A stretch of DNA of 64,000 nt from Rubrivivax gelatinosus IL144 (GTDB lineage: Bacteria > Pseudomonadota > Gammaproteobacteria > Burkholderiales > Burkholderiaceae_C). Of this stretch, positions 56,676 through 64,000 are shown one piece after another; the first letter of the stretch is position 1; every line of letters begins with the position of its first letter. Location: NCBI RefSeq assembly GCF_000284255.1, contig NC_017075.1:310001-374000 (forward strand), written 5' to 3'. The position numbers and the translations under genes were made by a program. The notes beneath the pieces were generated by a model that searched no databases, was not told the origin of the DNA, and saw nothing but the letters and a program-made list of their open reading frames with translations.

Positions 56676-57806
56676 GTGCGCGAGATCTTCGTCACCGGTG
56701 CCACCGGCACCATCGGCAGCGCGCTGGTGCCCCGTCTGCTGCGCTCGCCGGACACCCGCGTTCGTCTCCTGGTGCGTGCGCGCGACGGTGCCGATCTGCA
56801 GCGCCGCATGGCGTCGATGCGCGCCTACTGGGGCTGGGACGAGGATGACGAGCGCGGGCGTCGCGTCGTCGCGCTGCGCGGCGACATCTGCGCACCGTGC
56901 CTGGGCTTGGCGCCACTTGAACACGCGGCGGTGGCGGCCGAATGCAGCCATCTCGTGCACTGCGCGGCCAGCGTCAACCTGCTGATGCCGATCGAGCAGG
57001 CGCGCGCCACCGCGGTCGCGCCGACGCGTGCCGTGCTCGAGCTGGGCCGCTTGGCCGCGAGCGCCGGCGTGCTGCGCAAGATCGACCTCGTCAGCACCGT
57101 CGGCGTCTGGGGCCGCACGCCGGGCACGATGCCCGAGCGCCCGTTGCCGGAGGTCGAGCGCTTCCACAACACCTACGAGGCGGCCAAGGCCGAAGCCGAA
57201 CGTGTCGTCTGGAACGAAGGTGCCGACCTTCCGATCACCGTGCACCGGCCGAGCATGGTCGTCGGCGAGTCCGACAGCGGCCGGGTGATTCACTTCCAGG
57301 TCTTCTACCACCTGTGCGAGTTCCTCTCCGGCGTGCGCACCCGCGGCATCGTGCCGACGCTCGGTGCGATGCGACTGGACGTGATCCCGGTCGACTGGGT
57401 GGCCGCCGCGATCGACTGGGCCAGCCGCCACGAGGACACCGCCGGTTCGATCTTCCACCTGTGCAGCGGCCCCGAGGGCGCGATCGCGCTCGGCCCGCTG
57501 CAGGCCACCGTGCGTGAGCGCTGGCAACGCCAGGGGCGCACGCTGCCGCCGTTGCGTACCGTCTCGCGCCGCCTGCTGCAGCATGCCGTGCCGGTGCTCG
57601 GTGCCTTCGCCGGCGCCAAGGCGCGCCGCGCTCTGCGTGCGCTGCCGCCGGTTCTGGAGTACCTCGGCGAGGATCAGTCCTTCGCCAACGTGAACACCGC
57701 TCGCCGCCTGGCCGGCGCCGGCCTGCCGGTGCCTCCGGCCGCTTCCTATCTGGGCCCGGTGCTCGACTACTACCTCGCCAGGCGCGCGGCGGAGGCACGA
57801 CGATGA
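56676..57806 (+). CDS. Thioester-reductase-like NAD(P)-dependent SDR
   Basis: A 376-residue extended SDR protein from GTG 56676. The nucleotide-binding TGATGTIG is at residues 7-14, and the catalytic pair Y167 and K171 lies in NTYEAAKAEAE, with S140/T141 before it. The sequence HCAASVNLLMPI and VHRPSMVVGESDSGRVIHF is closer to carboxylic acid / thioester reductase domains (NAD-binding-4, fatty acyl-CoA reductase) than to sugar epimerases. It probably reduces an acyl thioester to an aldehyde or alcohol. It overlaps the acyl ligase by four bases (ATGA), which supports a shared pathway. Confidence 0.78.
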   Translation: MREIFVTGATGTIGSALVPRLLRSPDTRVRLLVRARDGADLQRRMASMRAYWGWDEDDERGRRVVALRGDICAPCLGLAPLEHAAVAAECSHLVHCAASVNLLMPIEQARATAVAPTRAVLELGRLAASAGVLRKIDLVSTVGVWGRTPGTMPERPLPEVERFHNTYEAAKAEAERVVWNEGADLPITVHRPSMVVGESDSGRVIHFQVFYHLCEFLSGVRTRGIVPTLGAMRLDVIPVDWVAAAIDWASRHEDTAGSIFHLCSGPEGAIALGPLQATVRERWQRQGRTLPPLRTVSRRLLQHAVPVLGAFAGAKARRALRALPPVLEYLGEDQSFANVNTARRLAGAGLPVPPAASYLGPVLDYYLARRAAEARR

Positions 57807-59557
57807 ACGGCACGCTGCCGGCGCTGCTGGCGCAACGGGTGCAGGCGACGCCCCAGGCCTGCGCGTTCCAGCTGGAGGACGCGTCCGGCCGCTGGCAGCC
57901 GCTCAGCTGGGCCCGCTTCGCCGAGCAGGTCGAGCAGGTAGGTCGTGGCCTCGCGGCCGCCGGCCTGCGCCACGGCGACCGCCTCGCGCTGGTGGCGCCG
58001 GTGTCGCTGCACTGGGAGCTGGTGCATCACGCCGCGCTCGCCCTGGGCGCGGTCGTCGTCGGCTTCGACACGCACGACCTGCCGTCGCGCATCGCCGACA
58101 TGACCGAGCAGGCGGACATCGGGGCCTTCGTCGTCGTCGACGAGGCGGTGCTGGCCGAGGTCGGCGACGAGCGGCTCGGCGCCGCGCGCTTCGTGCTGCG
58201 CCTGCCCGCTTCGCGGGGCGAGCGGCGTGCCGGCACGAAGACCCTCGACTGGGACACGCTGATCGCCACCGCGCCGGCGGCCGGCGGCGACGCCGGGCCG
58301 GTCGTCGGCGCCGACGACCTGGCGACGATCATCTTCACCTCGGGCACCACGGGCCGGCCACGCGGCATCGCCTACACGCACGGCCAGGTCTGTCTGGCGG
58401 TGGACGCGATCTGCGCCACCTTCTCCTTCGTCGACGCGTCCAGCCGGGTGCTGTGCTGGCTGCCCTTGTCGAACCTGTTCCAGCGCATCGTCAACCTGGC
58501 GGCACTGCGCCAGGGCGCGGCGGCGTATCTGCTGGCCGATCCGCGGCGCGTGATGCAGGTCGTCGCCGGGGTCGAGCCCGATGTCTTCGTCGGCGTGCCG
58601 CGTTTTTTCGAGAAGCTGCTCGAAGGCGTGCGTTCCGGCGTCGACGCGCAGCCGCCATTCAAGCGCTGGGTGGCGCGCCGCGCCTGGTCGCTGGGCCGGC
58701 ACATGGCCTCCTTCAGGCTCAGGCAGGAGACGCCGCCGGCGGTGCTGCGGCTGGCGCACGGGCTGGCCGAACGCCTGGTGCTCGCGCGCCTGCGCGCCAG
58801 CGTCATGGGGCCCCGTCTACGCTTGATGGTGACCGGCTCGGCGCCGATCGCGCCCGAGGTGCTGCGTGAGTTCCTGGCCCTGGGCTGGCTGGTGCTCGAG
58901 GCCTACGGCCAGAGCGAGAACATCGTGCCGATCGCGATGAACCGGCCCGATGACTTCTGTTTCGGCACCGTCGGCCGCCCGGTGAGGTCCAACGAGGTCG
59001 TCGTCGGCGAGGATGGATCGGTCAGAGTGCGTGGTCCCGGTCTGTTCCGCGGCTATCTCGGCGAGCCCCGGCCGGCCGGGTTCGACGCCGAGGGCTTCTA
59101 CACCACCGGTGATCTGGGCGCCTGGGACGAGCACGGCCACCTGAAGCTGATCGGCCGCTCCAGCGAACTGTTCAAGACCTCGACCGGGCGCCGCATCGCG
59201 CCGGTGCTCGTCGAAGACGCGTTGCGCCGCGTGCCCGGTATCGACCAGGCGATGCTCGTCGGCGCCGGTCGCAAGTACCCGATCGCGTTGTGCACGTTGC
59301 CGGGACCGGTCGACGACGAAGCGCGCCGCCGGCTCGCTGCCGCGATGGCGGCCCAGGTGGCGCCGCTGGCCGAGGCCGAGCGCCCGCGCGGCGTCGTGCT
59401 CCTCGACCGGCCATTCGACATCGGGCGTGGCGAGCTCACGCCCAACCTGAAGCTGCGCCGCACCGCGATCGAAGCGCTGCACGCTCCGGCGATCGAGGCG
59501 ATGTACCGACGCCTGGACAACCGCCCGCCCGAAGCCCGCGATCTGCTCGTCGGCTGA
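57803..59557 (+). CDS. Long-chain acyl-activating enzyme (AMP-forming)
   Basis: A 584-residue ANL-superfamily ligase of the long-chain acyl-CoA synthetase (FAA1-like) type. The ATP motif IIFTSGTTGRPRG lies at 176-188, LEAYGQSEN near 365 and YTTGDLGAWD near 431. The C-terminal GELTPNLKLRR holds the lysine position used in adenylation by this type. It should activate a fatty acid to acyl-AMP and then a thioester. The linkage to a thioester reductase suggests the product is reduced rather than used for beta-oxidation. It converges on the minus-strand barrel gene with 13 bases between the stops. Confidence 0.88.
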   Translation: MNGTLPALLAQRVQATPQACAFQLEDASGRWQPLSWARFAEQVEQVGRGLAAAGLRHGDRLALVAPVSLHWELVHHAALALGAVVVGFDTHDLPSRIADMTEQADIGAFVVVDEAVLAEVGDERLGAARFVLRLPASRGERRAGTKTLDWDTLIATAPAAGGDAGPVVGADDLATIIFTSGTTGRPRGIAYTHGQVCLAVDAICATFSFVDASSRVLCWLPLSNLFQRIVNLAALRQGAAAYLLADPRRVMQVVAGVEPDVFVGVPRFFEKLLEGVRSGVDAQPPFKRWVARRAWSLGRHMASFRLRQETPPAVLRLAHGLAERLVLARLRASVMGPRLRLMVTGSAPIAPEVLREFLALGWLVLEAYGQSENIVPIAMNRPDDFCFGTVGRPVRSNEVVVGEDGSVRVRGPGLFRGYLGEPRPAGFDAEGFYTTGDLGAWDEHGHLKLIGRSSELFKTSTGRRIAPVLVEDALRRVPGIDQAMLVGAGRKYPIALCTLPGPVDDEARRRLAAAMAAQVAPLAEAERPRGVVLLDRPFDIGRGELTPNLKLRRTAIEALHAPAIEAMYRRLDNRPPEARDLLVG

Positions 59558-59570
59558 CGGCCTCCAGGCT

Positions 59571-60857
59571 CTACAGGTAGTAGCGCAGCGACAGCTCCAG
59601 CGAGCGCCGCTGCGGGATGCTGCGGTAGACCGAGCCTGCGTCGCCCGAATGCACCAGCACCTGGGCCGCAAGGTCGAAGCGGTCCCAGCGGTGACGCAGT
59701 TCCAGCCACTGCTCGCGGCTGTCGGTCTCCAGCTCCTGGCGCACGAAGGCCGACAGGTCGAGCCGGCGCACGAACGCGTCCTTCCAGGTCGCGTAGACGA
59801 AGGCGCCGCGGCGTGCCGGCAGGTCCTGAAGGTCGCCGGCGACCGAGAGCAGCTGCAGCGGCGCCGCCGCGGCAATCGAAGGCAGCGCGTTCCACTGGCT
59901 GCGATCGGGGGCGGCGCTGGCGTACTGCGCCTCGACGGTCAGGCTGAGGTTGAACGGCGTCGTGTAGGTCAGGCCCAGCGAGGCTCGGCGCTGCATGCGG
60001 TCGCGGCCGCCGGTCTGCAAGGCCTGGTCGACCAGCGAAGGGCCCTTGCCGAACGTCGCCTCGCCGTAAACGACCACGGCGTCGCCGGCGAGCGTCGACA
60101 GGTTGAAGCCGAGCTGCGGGCTGGAGCCTTCGGCGCCGTGCAACAGCACTTCCGGCGTCCAGCCTTCGGCGATCTTGAGGCTGCCGGCGAGCAGCCAGCG
60201 GTTGCGAGCGTTGGTGGCCCCCGCGTCGAAGGCGAAGGTGTCGTCGTCGCGAACGCGCTCCAGTCGCGGCGACAGCGTCAGCGTCAGCCCGCCGGCCGGC
60301 CACAGCTGCTGGCCCTGCAGCACGACGGTGCCTTGTCGGTTCTCGCGCAAGGCCGCCGGGTCCGGCGACACGACGCCGCGCAGCGCCCCGGTCTTGAACC
60401 AGTCGGTCGGGTTGTAGCCCATCGCCGCGCCGTGGCGCACGTTGACGCGGCCGAGGTCCAGCGTCTGGCTGTCCGAGACCGACCAGCTGAGGTAGGCCTC
60501 GCGCACGGTGTTGACGCTGTCGATCGCCGGATCGGCGTTGTCGCGCATCAGGTCCAGGCGGTCGGACAGGACCAGGCGCAGACCGGGCGTCAGTGTGCCG
60601 TCGAAGCGTGCGTCCAGCGAGGCACGGCCGGCTGCCTTGGCGTCGGGGTCGGCGCCCAGGCGGCGCGAGAAGCCGGCGCCCTCCAGATAGGCCCGCCAGC
60701 GCTGCGCGGCGGCGGCCGGCGCGTCGGGCGCCTGGTCGGCGAGCGTCAGCGCATCGAGTTCGTCATTCGGTGCGTCCGGGGGCTCGGCGGCCATGGCCGA
60801 GAAGGCGAGTGCGCACAGGGCGGCGGACAACAGGCGGGCAGGCTCTCTCACGTTCAC
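59571..60857 (-). CDS. Outer-membrane beta-barrel protein
   Basis: A 428-residue exported protein from GTG (complement of 60855-60857), overlapping the previous gene by four bases (GTGA). Signal peptide: LLSAALCALAFSAMA, cleavage near residue 23. The rest alternates polar and hydrophobic residues in strands joined by charged turns, as in LTLTLSPRLERVRDD and SLELSLRYYL at the end, where aromatic residues are typical of barrels although the last residue is Leu, not Phe. It resembles alginate-export or DUF1302-like porins loosely. Operon position suggests the outer-membrane end of a transport route. Confidence 0.75.
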   Translation of the reverse strand: MNVREPARLLSAALCALAFSAMAAEPPDAPNDELDALTLADQAPDAPAAAAQRWRAYLEGAGFSRRLGADPDAKAAGRASLDARFDGTLTPGLRLVLSDRLDLMRDNADPAIDSVNTVREAYLSWSVSDSQTLDLGRVNVRHGAAMGYNPTDWFKTGALRGVVSPDPAALRENRQGTVVLQGQQLWPAGGLTLTLSPRLERVRDDDTFAFDAGATNARNRWLLAGSLKIAEGWTPEVLLHGAEGSSPQLGFNLSTLAGDAVVVYGEATFGKGPSLVDQALQTGGRDRMQRRASLGLTYTTPFNLSLTVEAQYASAAPDRSQWNALPSIAAAAPLQLLSVAGDLQDLPARRGAFVYATWKDAFVRRLDLSAFVRQELETDSREQWLELRHRWDRFDLAAQVLVHSGDAGSVYRSIPQRRSLELSLRYYL

Positions 60858-61660
60858 TCGGGTTTGAAGCGGGGGAGGAAGTCGCGTTGCAGCCAGGCGT
60901 CCGGCACCTCGCGAAGGGCCCAGTCACTGTAGCGCATGACCGTGACCCAGGCCGGGTCGAGACCGTCGATGATGACGACCTCCGTCGGCCGCTCGCGGCC
61001 GAGCTGCGGCTGGAACTTGCGATAGAACGCGGTCTTCAGCAGGTGGCCGCTCTGGGCGAAGAAACGCGCCTTCACGGGCCGTGCGCTGCCGACCTCGATC
61101 CACATCTCGACGCGGTGGTAGGTCACGTCGGGCGAGCTGGCGGCCAGCCCGAGCTTGTGGCAGTGGCGCGTCGTGCGTTCGCCGTCGACGACGTCTTCCT
61201 CGGCCAGCCAGCTGGCCTGGTAGTCGCGCGCGAGGTTCGCGGTCACGACGTCGCCGTTGGAGGCCTGGCCCAGCAGGCGCTGCTGCGGCGACAGGCGGAT
61301 GCTCGCCTGGCTCGCCGGGTCGTAGAACCAGAGGTCGTTGCCGTTCTTCAGCAGCAGCTTGTTGGCATCGCGCTGCGGCGCCACGAAGCGGATCAGCGTG
61401 TTGAACTGGCCGCCGTTCGGGTCGGCCTTCGAATAGACGGACAGCGTGTTGTTGTCCGTCTGGCGTGCGTTGCGGTATTCGAGCAGGTTCACCGTGACCG
61501 AGAACGGCCGCGACGGGTTGCGCACGGCGTCGCTGGCGGCCAGCAAGGCCTGGGCGTCGGGCGCGGCGAACGCGGCGGGCACCGCCGCCATGCCGCACAG
61601 CGCGAAGGCCGCGAGGCGGGCCAGCGCCCGGCGCCGGTGGAGTCGGAGGCGTTCAAACAT
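60854..61660 (-). CDS. LolA-like periplasmic lipid/lipoprotein carrier
   Basis: A 268-residue protein with the start at 61660, inside the end of the permease gene (8-base overlap); an ATG four codons upstream is also possible. Signal peptide: RRRALARLAAFALCGMAAVPAAFA. The mature protein fits the outer-membrane lipoprotein-sorting family (LolA-like): NTLIRFVAPQRDANKLLLKNG, LWFYDPASQASIRLSPQQRLLG and YHRVEMWIEVGSARPVKARFF. Such proteins hold an acyl chain in a half-barrel. It probably receives cargo from the ABC permease and hands it to the barrel protein. Confidence 0.82.
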   Translation of the reverse strand: MFERLRLHRRRALARLAAFALCGMAAVPAAFAAPDAQALLAASDAVRNPSRPFSVTVNLLEYRNARQTDNNTLSVYSKADPNGGQFNTLIRFVAPQRDANKLLLKNGNDLWFYDPASQASIRLSPQQRLLGQASNGDVVTANLARDYQASWLAEEDVVDGERTTRHCHKLGLAASSPDVTYHRVEMWIEVGSARPVKARFFAQSGHLLKTAFYRKFQPQLGRERPTEVVIIDGLDPAWVTVMRYSDWALREVPDAWLQRDFLPRFKPE

Positions 61661-63068
61661 GTCGCAAGGCATCCACGATGTTCATGCGCGCGGCGCGCGC
61701 GGCGGGCAGCAGCGCCGACAGCGCGGCCACGACGACGAGGCCGACGGCGCCGATGGCGAGCATCGTGTTCTCGCCGGCCAGGCGTACGGCCAGCGGAACT
61801 TCCTCGATGCGGCCCGGCGGCACCCAGGTCAGCTCCAGGTGATTGATGAGCGAGGCCGCCGCCAGCGAGACGGCAATGCCCAGCGCCGCGCCGATGCAGC
61901 CGAGGATCAGGCCTTCGCAGACGAAGATCGCGCGGATGCCGCCGCGGCGCAGGCCGATGGCACGCAGCGTGCCGATCTCGGCGGTGCGCTCGACGACCGC
62001 CATGCTCATCGTGTTGCTCACCGTGAACAGCACGATCGAGCCCATCAGCACGGCGATGAAGCCGAAGATCGCCGCGAACATCGCCAGCGTCTGGCCGTAG
62101 AACGGGTTGAGCTCCTCGTAGTCGAGCACGGCGAGCGGCTCGTCCTTCAGCGTCGTGCGCAGCAGTTCCTCGACGCGCGCGCGCGCCGCCGGCAGCTGCG
62201 ACGTGTGCTGCAGCTGCAGCGCGATCGCCGTGACCTGCGGCGGCGAGGCGCCGAAGACCAGCTTCTGCGCCTGCGACAGGTGCAGCGCGACGTAGACGTC
62301 GTCGTACTCCTTGACGCCCTGGAACTCGGCCGCGAGCACGCCGATGTCGGCCACGTTGGGCGCGCCGCGGGGGCTGGCCGCCAGCAGCTCGATGCGCGCA
62401 CGGCCGCCGGCCGGAGGCGTCGCCACCGGCCGCGCCGTGCTGTCCGACAGCGCCACGATGTCGTCGGGCAGCGCCGCACCCGAGGCCTCCGGCACCGCCG
62501 GCGGCGGCGCGTCCGAGTTCTCGCAGTCCTTGACCTTCAGCGGCCCGCACAGCTTGAGCACCCGCGCCAGGCCGGTGCCGATGATCGCGGTGTCGCTGGG
62601 CGTGCCCGACAGCGAGAGGTTGCGCGATGACAGGTTGCGCTGGCCGTAGTCGTTCCACTCGCGCATCCGGTTCTGGTCGTCGACGACGATGCCGGTGACG
62701 TAGGCCGTGCGCGAGACGCCGGCGGCGAAGTTGCCGGCGATCGCGCCGAACTGCAGCGACGGCGTCACGACGACGAGCATCGGCCCGAGTTCCGGGTCGT
62801 CCTTCAGCGTCTGCATGATGCGTTCGTAACGCGCCACGCCGTAGGCCGCCGGGTTGCCGGTGCCCAGGCGGAAGTAGTCGCGGTGCTGAATCTGCAGATG
62901 CCCGCTGCCGACGACGAAGTTGGTCTGCAGGCTGTAGGTGATGTCGCGGATGTAGCCGCCGAACAGCAGCACCGCGGTCAGGCCGAGCACCATCGCGAAC
63001 AGCGTCATCAGCGAGCGCCGGCGGTTGCGCAGCAGGTTGCGCCAGGCCAGGGACAGCGTGCTGTTCAT
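61653..63068 (-). CDS. FtsX/MacB-type ABC transporter permease
   Basis: A 471-residue inner-membrane permease. The N-terminus SLAWRNLLRNRRRSLMTLFAM leads into the first membrane helix, a periplasmic domain of about 280 residues follows (with a Pro/Ala-rich insert including two cysteines, LCGPLKVKDCEN), and three helices lie near 330-360, 380-405 and 435-455. The AEIGTLRAIGLRRGGIRAIF segment is the coupling motif of LolC/E and MacB permeases. One permease gene suggests a homodimer. It overlaps the ATPase gene (ATGA) and the LolA-like gene. Confidence 0.9.
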   Translation of the reverse strand: MNSTLSLAWRNLLRNRRRSLMTLFAMVLGLTAVLLFGGYIRDITYSLQTNFVVGSGHLQIQHRDYFRLGTGNPAAYGVARYERIMQTLKDDPELGPMLVVVTPSLQFGAIAGNFAAGVSRTAYVTGIVVDDQNRMREWNDYGQRNLSSRNLSLSGTPSDTAIIGTGLARVLKLCGPLKVKDCENSDAPPPAVPEASGAALPDDIVALSDSTARPVATPPAGGRARIELLAASPRGAPNVADIGVLAAEFQGVKEYDDVYVALHLSQAQKLVFGASPPQVTAIALQLQHTSQLPAARARVEELLRTTLKDEPLAVLDYEELNPFYGQTLAMFAAIFGFIAVLMGSIVLFTVSNTMSMAVVERTAEIGTLRAIGLRRGGIRAIFVCEGLILGCIGAALGIAVSLAAASLINHLELTWVPPGRIEEVPLAVRLAGENTMLAIGAVGLVVVAALSALLPAARAARMNIVDALRHV

Positions 63069-63817
63069 GCCGGCGTGCGCGGCAGCATCTGCCGCCGTTC
63101 GATCGAGGTGATGCGGCCGTCGTGGATGTAGACGACGTCGTCGGCGGCCTCGATGACCTTCGGGTCGTGCGAGGAGAAGATGAAGGACACGTGTTCGCGC
63201 TGCTGCAGCTCGCGCATCAGCGCGATGATGTCCGCGCCGGTCTTGCTGTCGAGGTTGGCCGTCGGCTCGTCGGCCAGCACGATGCCGGGGCGGCGTGCCA
63301 GCGCACGGGCGATCGCGACGCGCTGGCGCTGGCCACCCGAGAGCTGCCCCGGACGCTTGTGCACGTGGGCCTCCAGGCCGACCGAGGCCAGCAGCGCCAG
63401 CGCACGCTCGCGGCGCTCGCGCGGTGCCACGCCTTCGAGCGTCAGCGGGTACTCGACGTTCTCGAAGGCCGTCAGCACCGGCAGCAGGTTGAAGTTCTGG
63501 AAGATGAAACCGAGTTCGCGCCCGCGGAAGTCGGACAGCTCGTCATCGCTGAAGGTGTGCACGCCGCGGCCGGTCACCATGATGCGGCCGCTGCTCGGGC
63601 GGTCGATGCAGCCGACCAGGTTCAGCAGCGTCGTCTTGCCGCTGCCCGAGGGGCCGGAGATCACCGTGAAGCGGTCGCGCAGGATGACGAGGTTGATGTC
63701 GACCAGCGCCGGCACCTCGACGGCGTCGAGTCGGTAGATCTTGGAGACGTCGCTGAGCACGATCGGGTGCACCAGCGATCGGTTGCGGTTGGGGCGCTTG
63801 TCTTCCTGGGGCTTCAT
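63065..63817 (-). CDS. LolD/MacB-type ABC transporter ATP-binding protein
   Basis: A 250-residue ATPase. Walker A GPSGSGKTT (near residue 58), Q-loop FIFQNFNLLPVLTAFENVEYP, signature LSGGQRQRVAIARALA, Walker B IVLADEPTANLDS and H-loop FSSHDP are all intact. This is the LolD/MacB/FtsE class that drives mechanotransmission rather than classical transport. The start at 63817 gives MKPQEDKRPN before the domain; a longer frame upstream adds Arg/Pro-rich residues and was rejected. First gene of a four-gene coupled operon. Confidence 0.92.
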   Translation of the reverse strand: MKPQEDKRPNRNRSLVHPIVLSDVSKIYRLDAVEVPALVDINLVILRDRFTVISGPSGSGKTTLLNLVGCIDRPSSGRIMVTGRGVHTFSDDELSDFRGRELGFIFQNFNLLPVLTAFENVEYPLTLEGVAPRERRERALALLASVGLEAHVHKRPGQLSGGQRQRVAIARALARRPGIVLADEPTANLDSKTGADIIALMRELQQREHVSFIFSSHDPKVIEAADDVVYIHDGRITSIERRQMLPRTPA

Positions 63818-64000
63818 CGCGACGTCGTCGGCTCGCGGTCGGAAGTGCCGGGGCGGCAAGTCGGCCGCCTTCGGAGCATCCCGGGATCGTAATGGAACGC
63901 CGTCGGCCGGAGCCCTCGCGTCAACGGGCGAATCCCGGTGCATTCCCGGCCGTCGGCGGCTGCGGCGGGCGCCCGCTTCGCCCGACAATCGATCGCATGC
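63818..64000. other. Region upstream of the ABC operon, window edge
   Basis: No complete gene. An ATG at 63997 preceded by GACAAT (63984-63989) might begin a plus-strand gene outside the window, with a very short leader. A promoter for the minus-strand ABC operon must lie here but no clear box was seen. Confidence 0.3.

Overview
The window is high-GC chromosomal DNA from a betaproteobacterium of the order Burkholderiales, probably close to the Rubrivivax/Leptothrix group. That placement rests on the protein sequences, the Gcr-type 'recombinase' next to apaG, the trpEGDC order, the long C-terminal tail on ribosomal protein S3 and a dispersed GC-rich intergenic repeat; the genus is an inference. 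No IS element, prophage or CRISPR array was found.

Bases 1-4072 hold the end of a YbdK-type ligase, a small exported protein with a possible sigma-28 promoter, the Gcr-like membrane protein, apaG and rpe. In related bacteria rpe is usually next to gph. Here about 10 kb lies between them (4073-14247): a lower-GC patch of orphan genes (a membrane protein, a lipoprotein, a DUF2059 protein and a small ORF), then a leucine-family ABC uptake operon led by an IclR regulator (iclR-livG-livF-livK-livH-livM), then an Lrp regulator facing a saccharopine-dehydrogenase-like enzyme. The older order resumes with gph, trpE-trpG-trpD-trpC and an ung-like gene. A 23-codon reading frame with two Trp codons and stacked hairpins lies before trpE and may be an attenuator.

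Bases 20419-55236 carry the core information-processing block: tRNA-Tyr, -Gly, -Thr, tufB, tRNA-Trp, secE-nusG, rplKAJL-rpoBC, rpsL-rpsG-fusA-tufA, and the S10, spc and alpha operons to rplQ. Three departures from the usual layout stand out. A minus-strand PIN-domain gene sits between rpoC and rpsL. A peroxiredoxin gene with a terminator before it and a promoter after it separates rpsQ from rplN. A dispersed repeat lies inside the rpoB-rpoC gap. The two tuf genes differ at only three synonymous bases, which points to gene conversion. rplL and rpoB are separated by mutually exclusive hairpins.

Bases 55535-63817 hold the least familiar material: two convergent, tightly coupled gene sets. The plus-strand set encodes a PP-loop amidotransferase-like enzyme, a thioester-reductase-like SDR and a long-chain acyl-activating enzyme. 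The minus-strand set encodes a LolD-like ATPase, a FtsX/MacB-like permease, a LolA-like periplasmic protein and an outer-membrane barrel. Together they could make an acyl-derived compound and move a lipid across the envelope, but the link between the two sets is inferred only from proximity.
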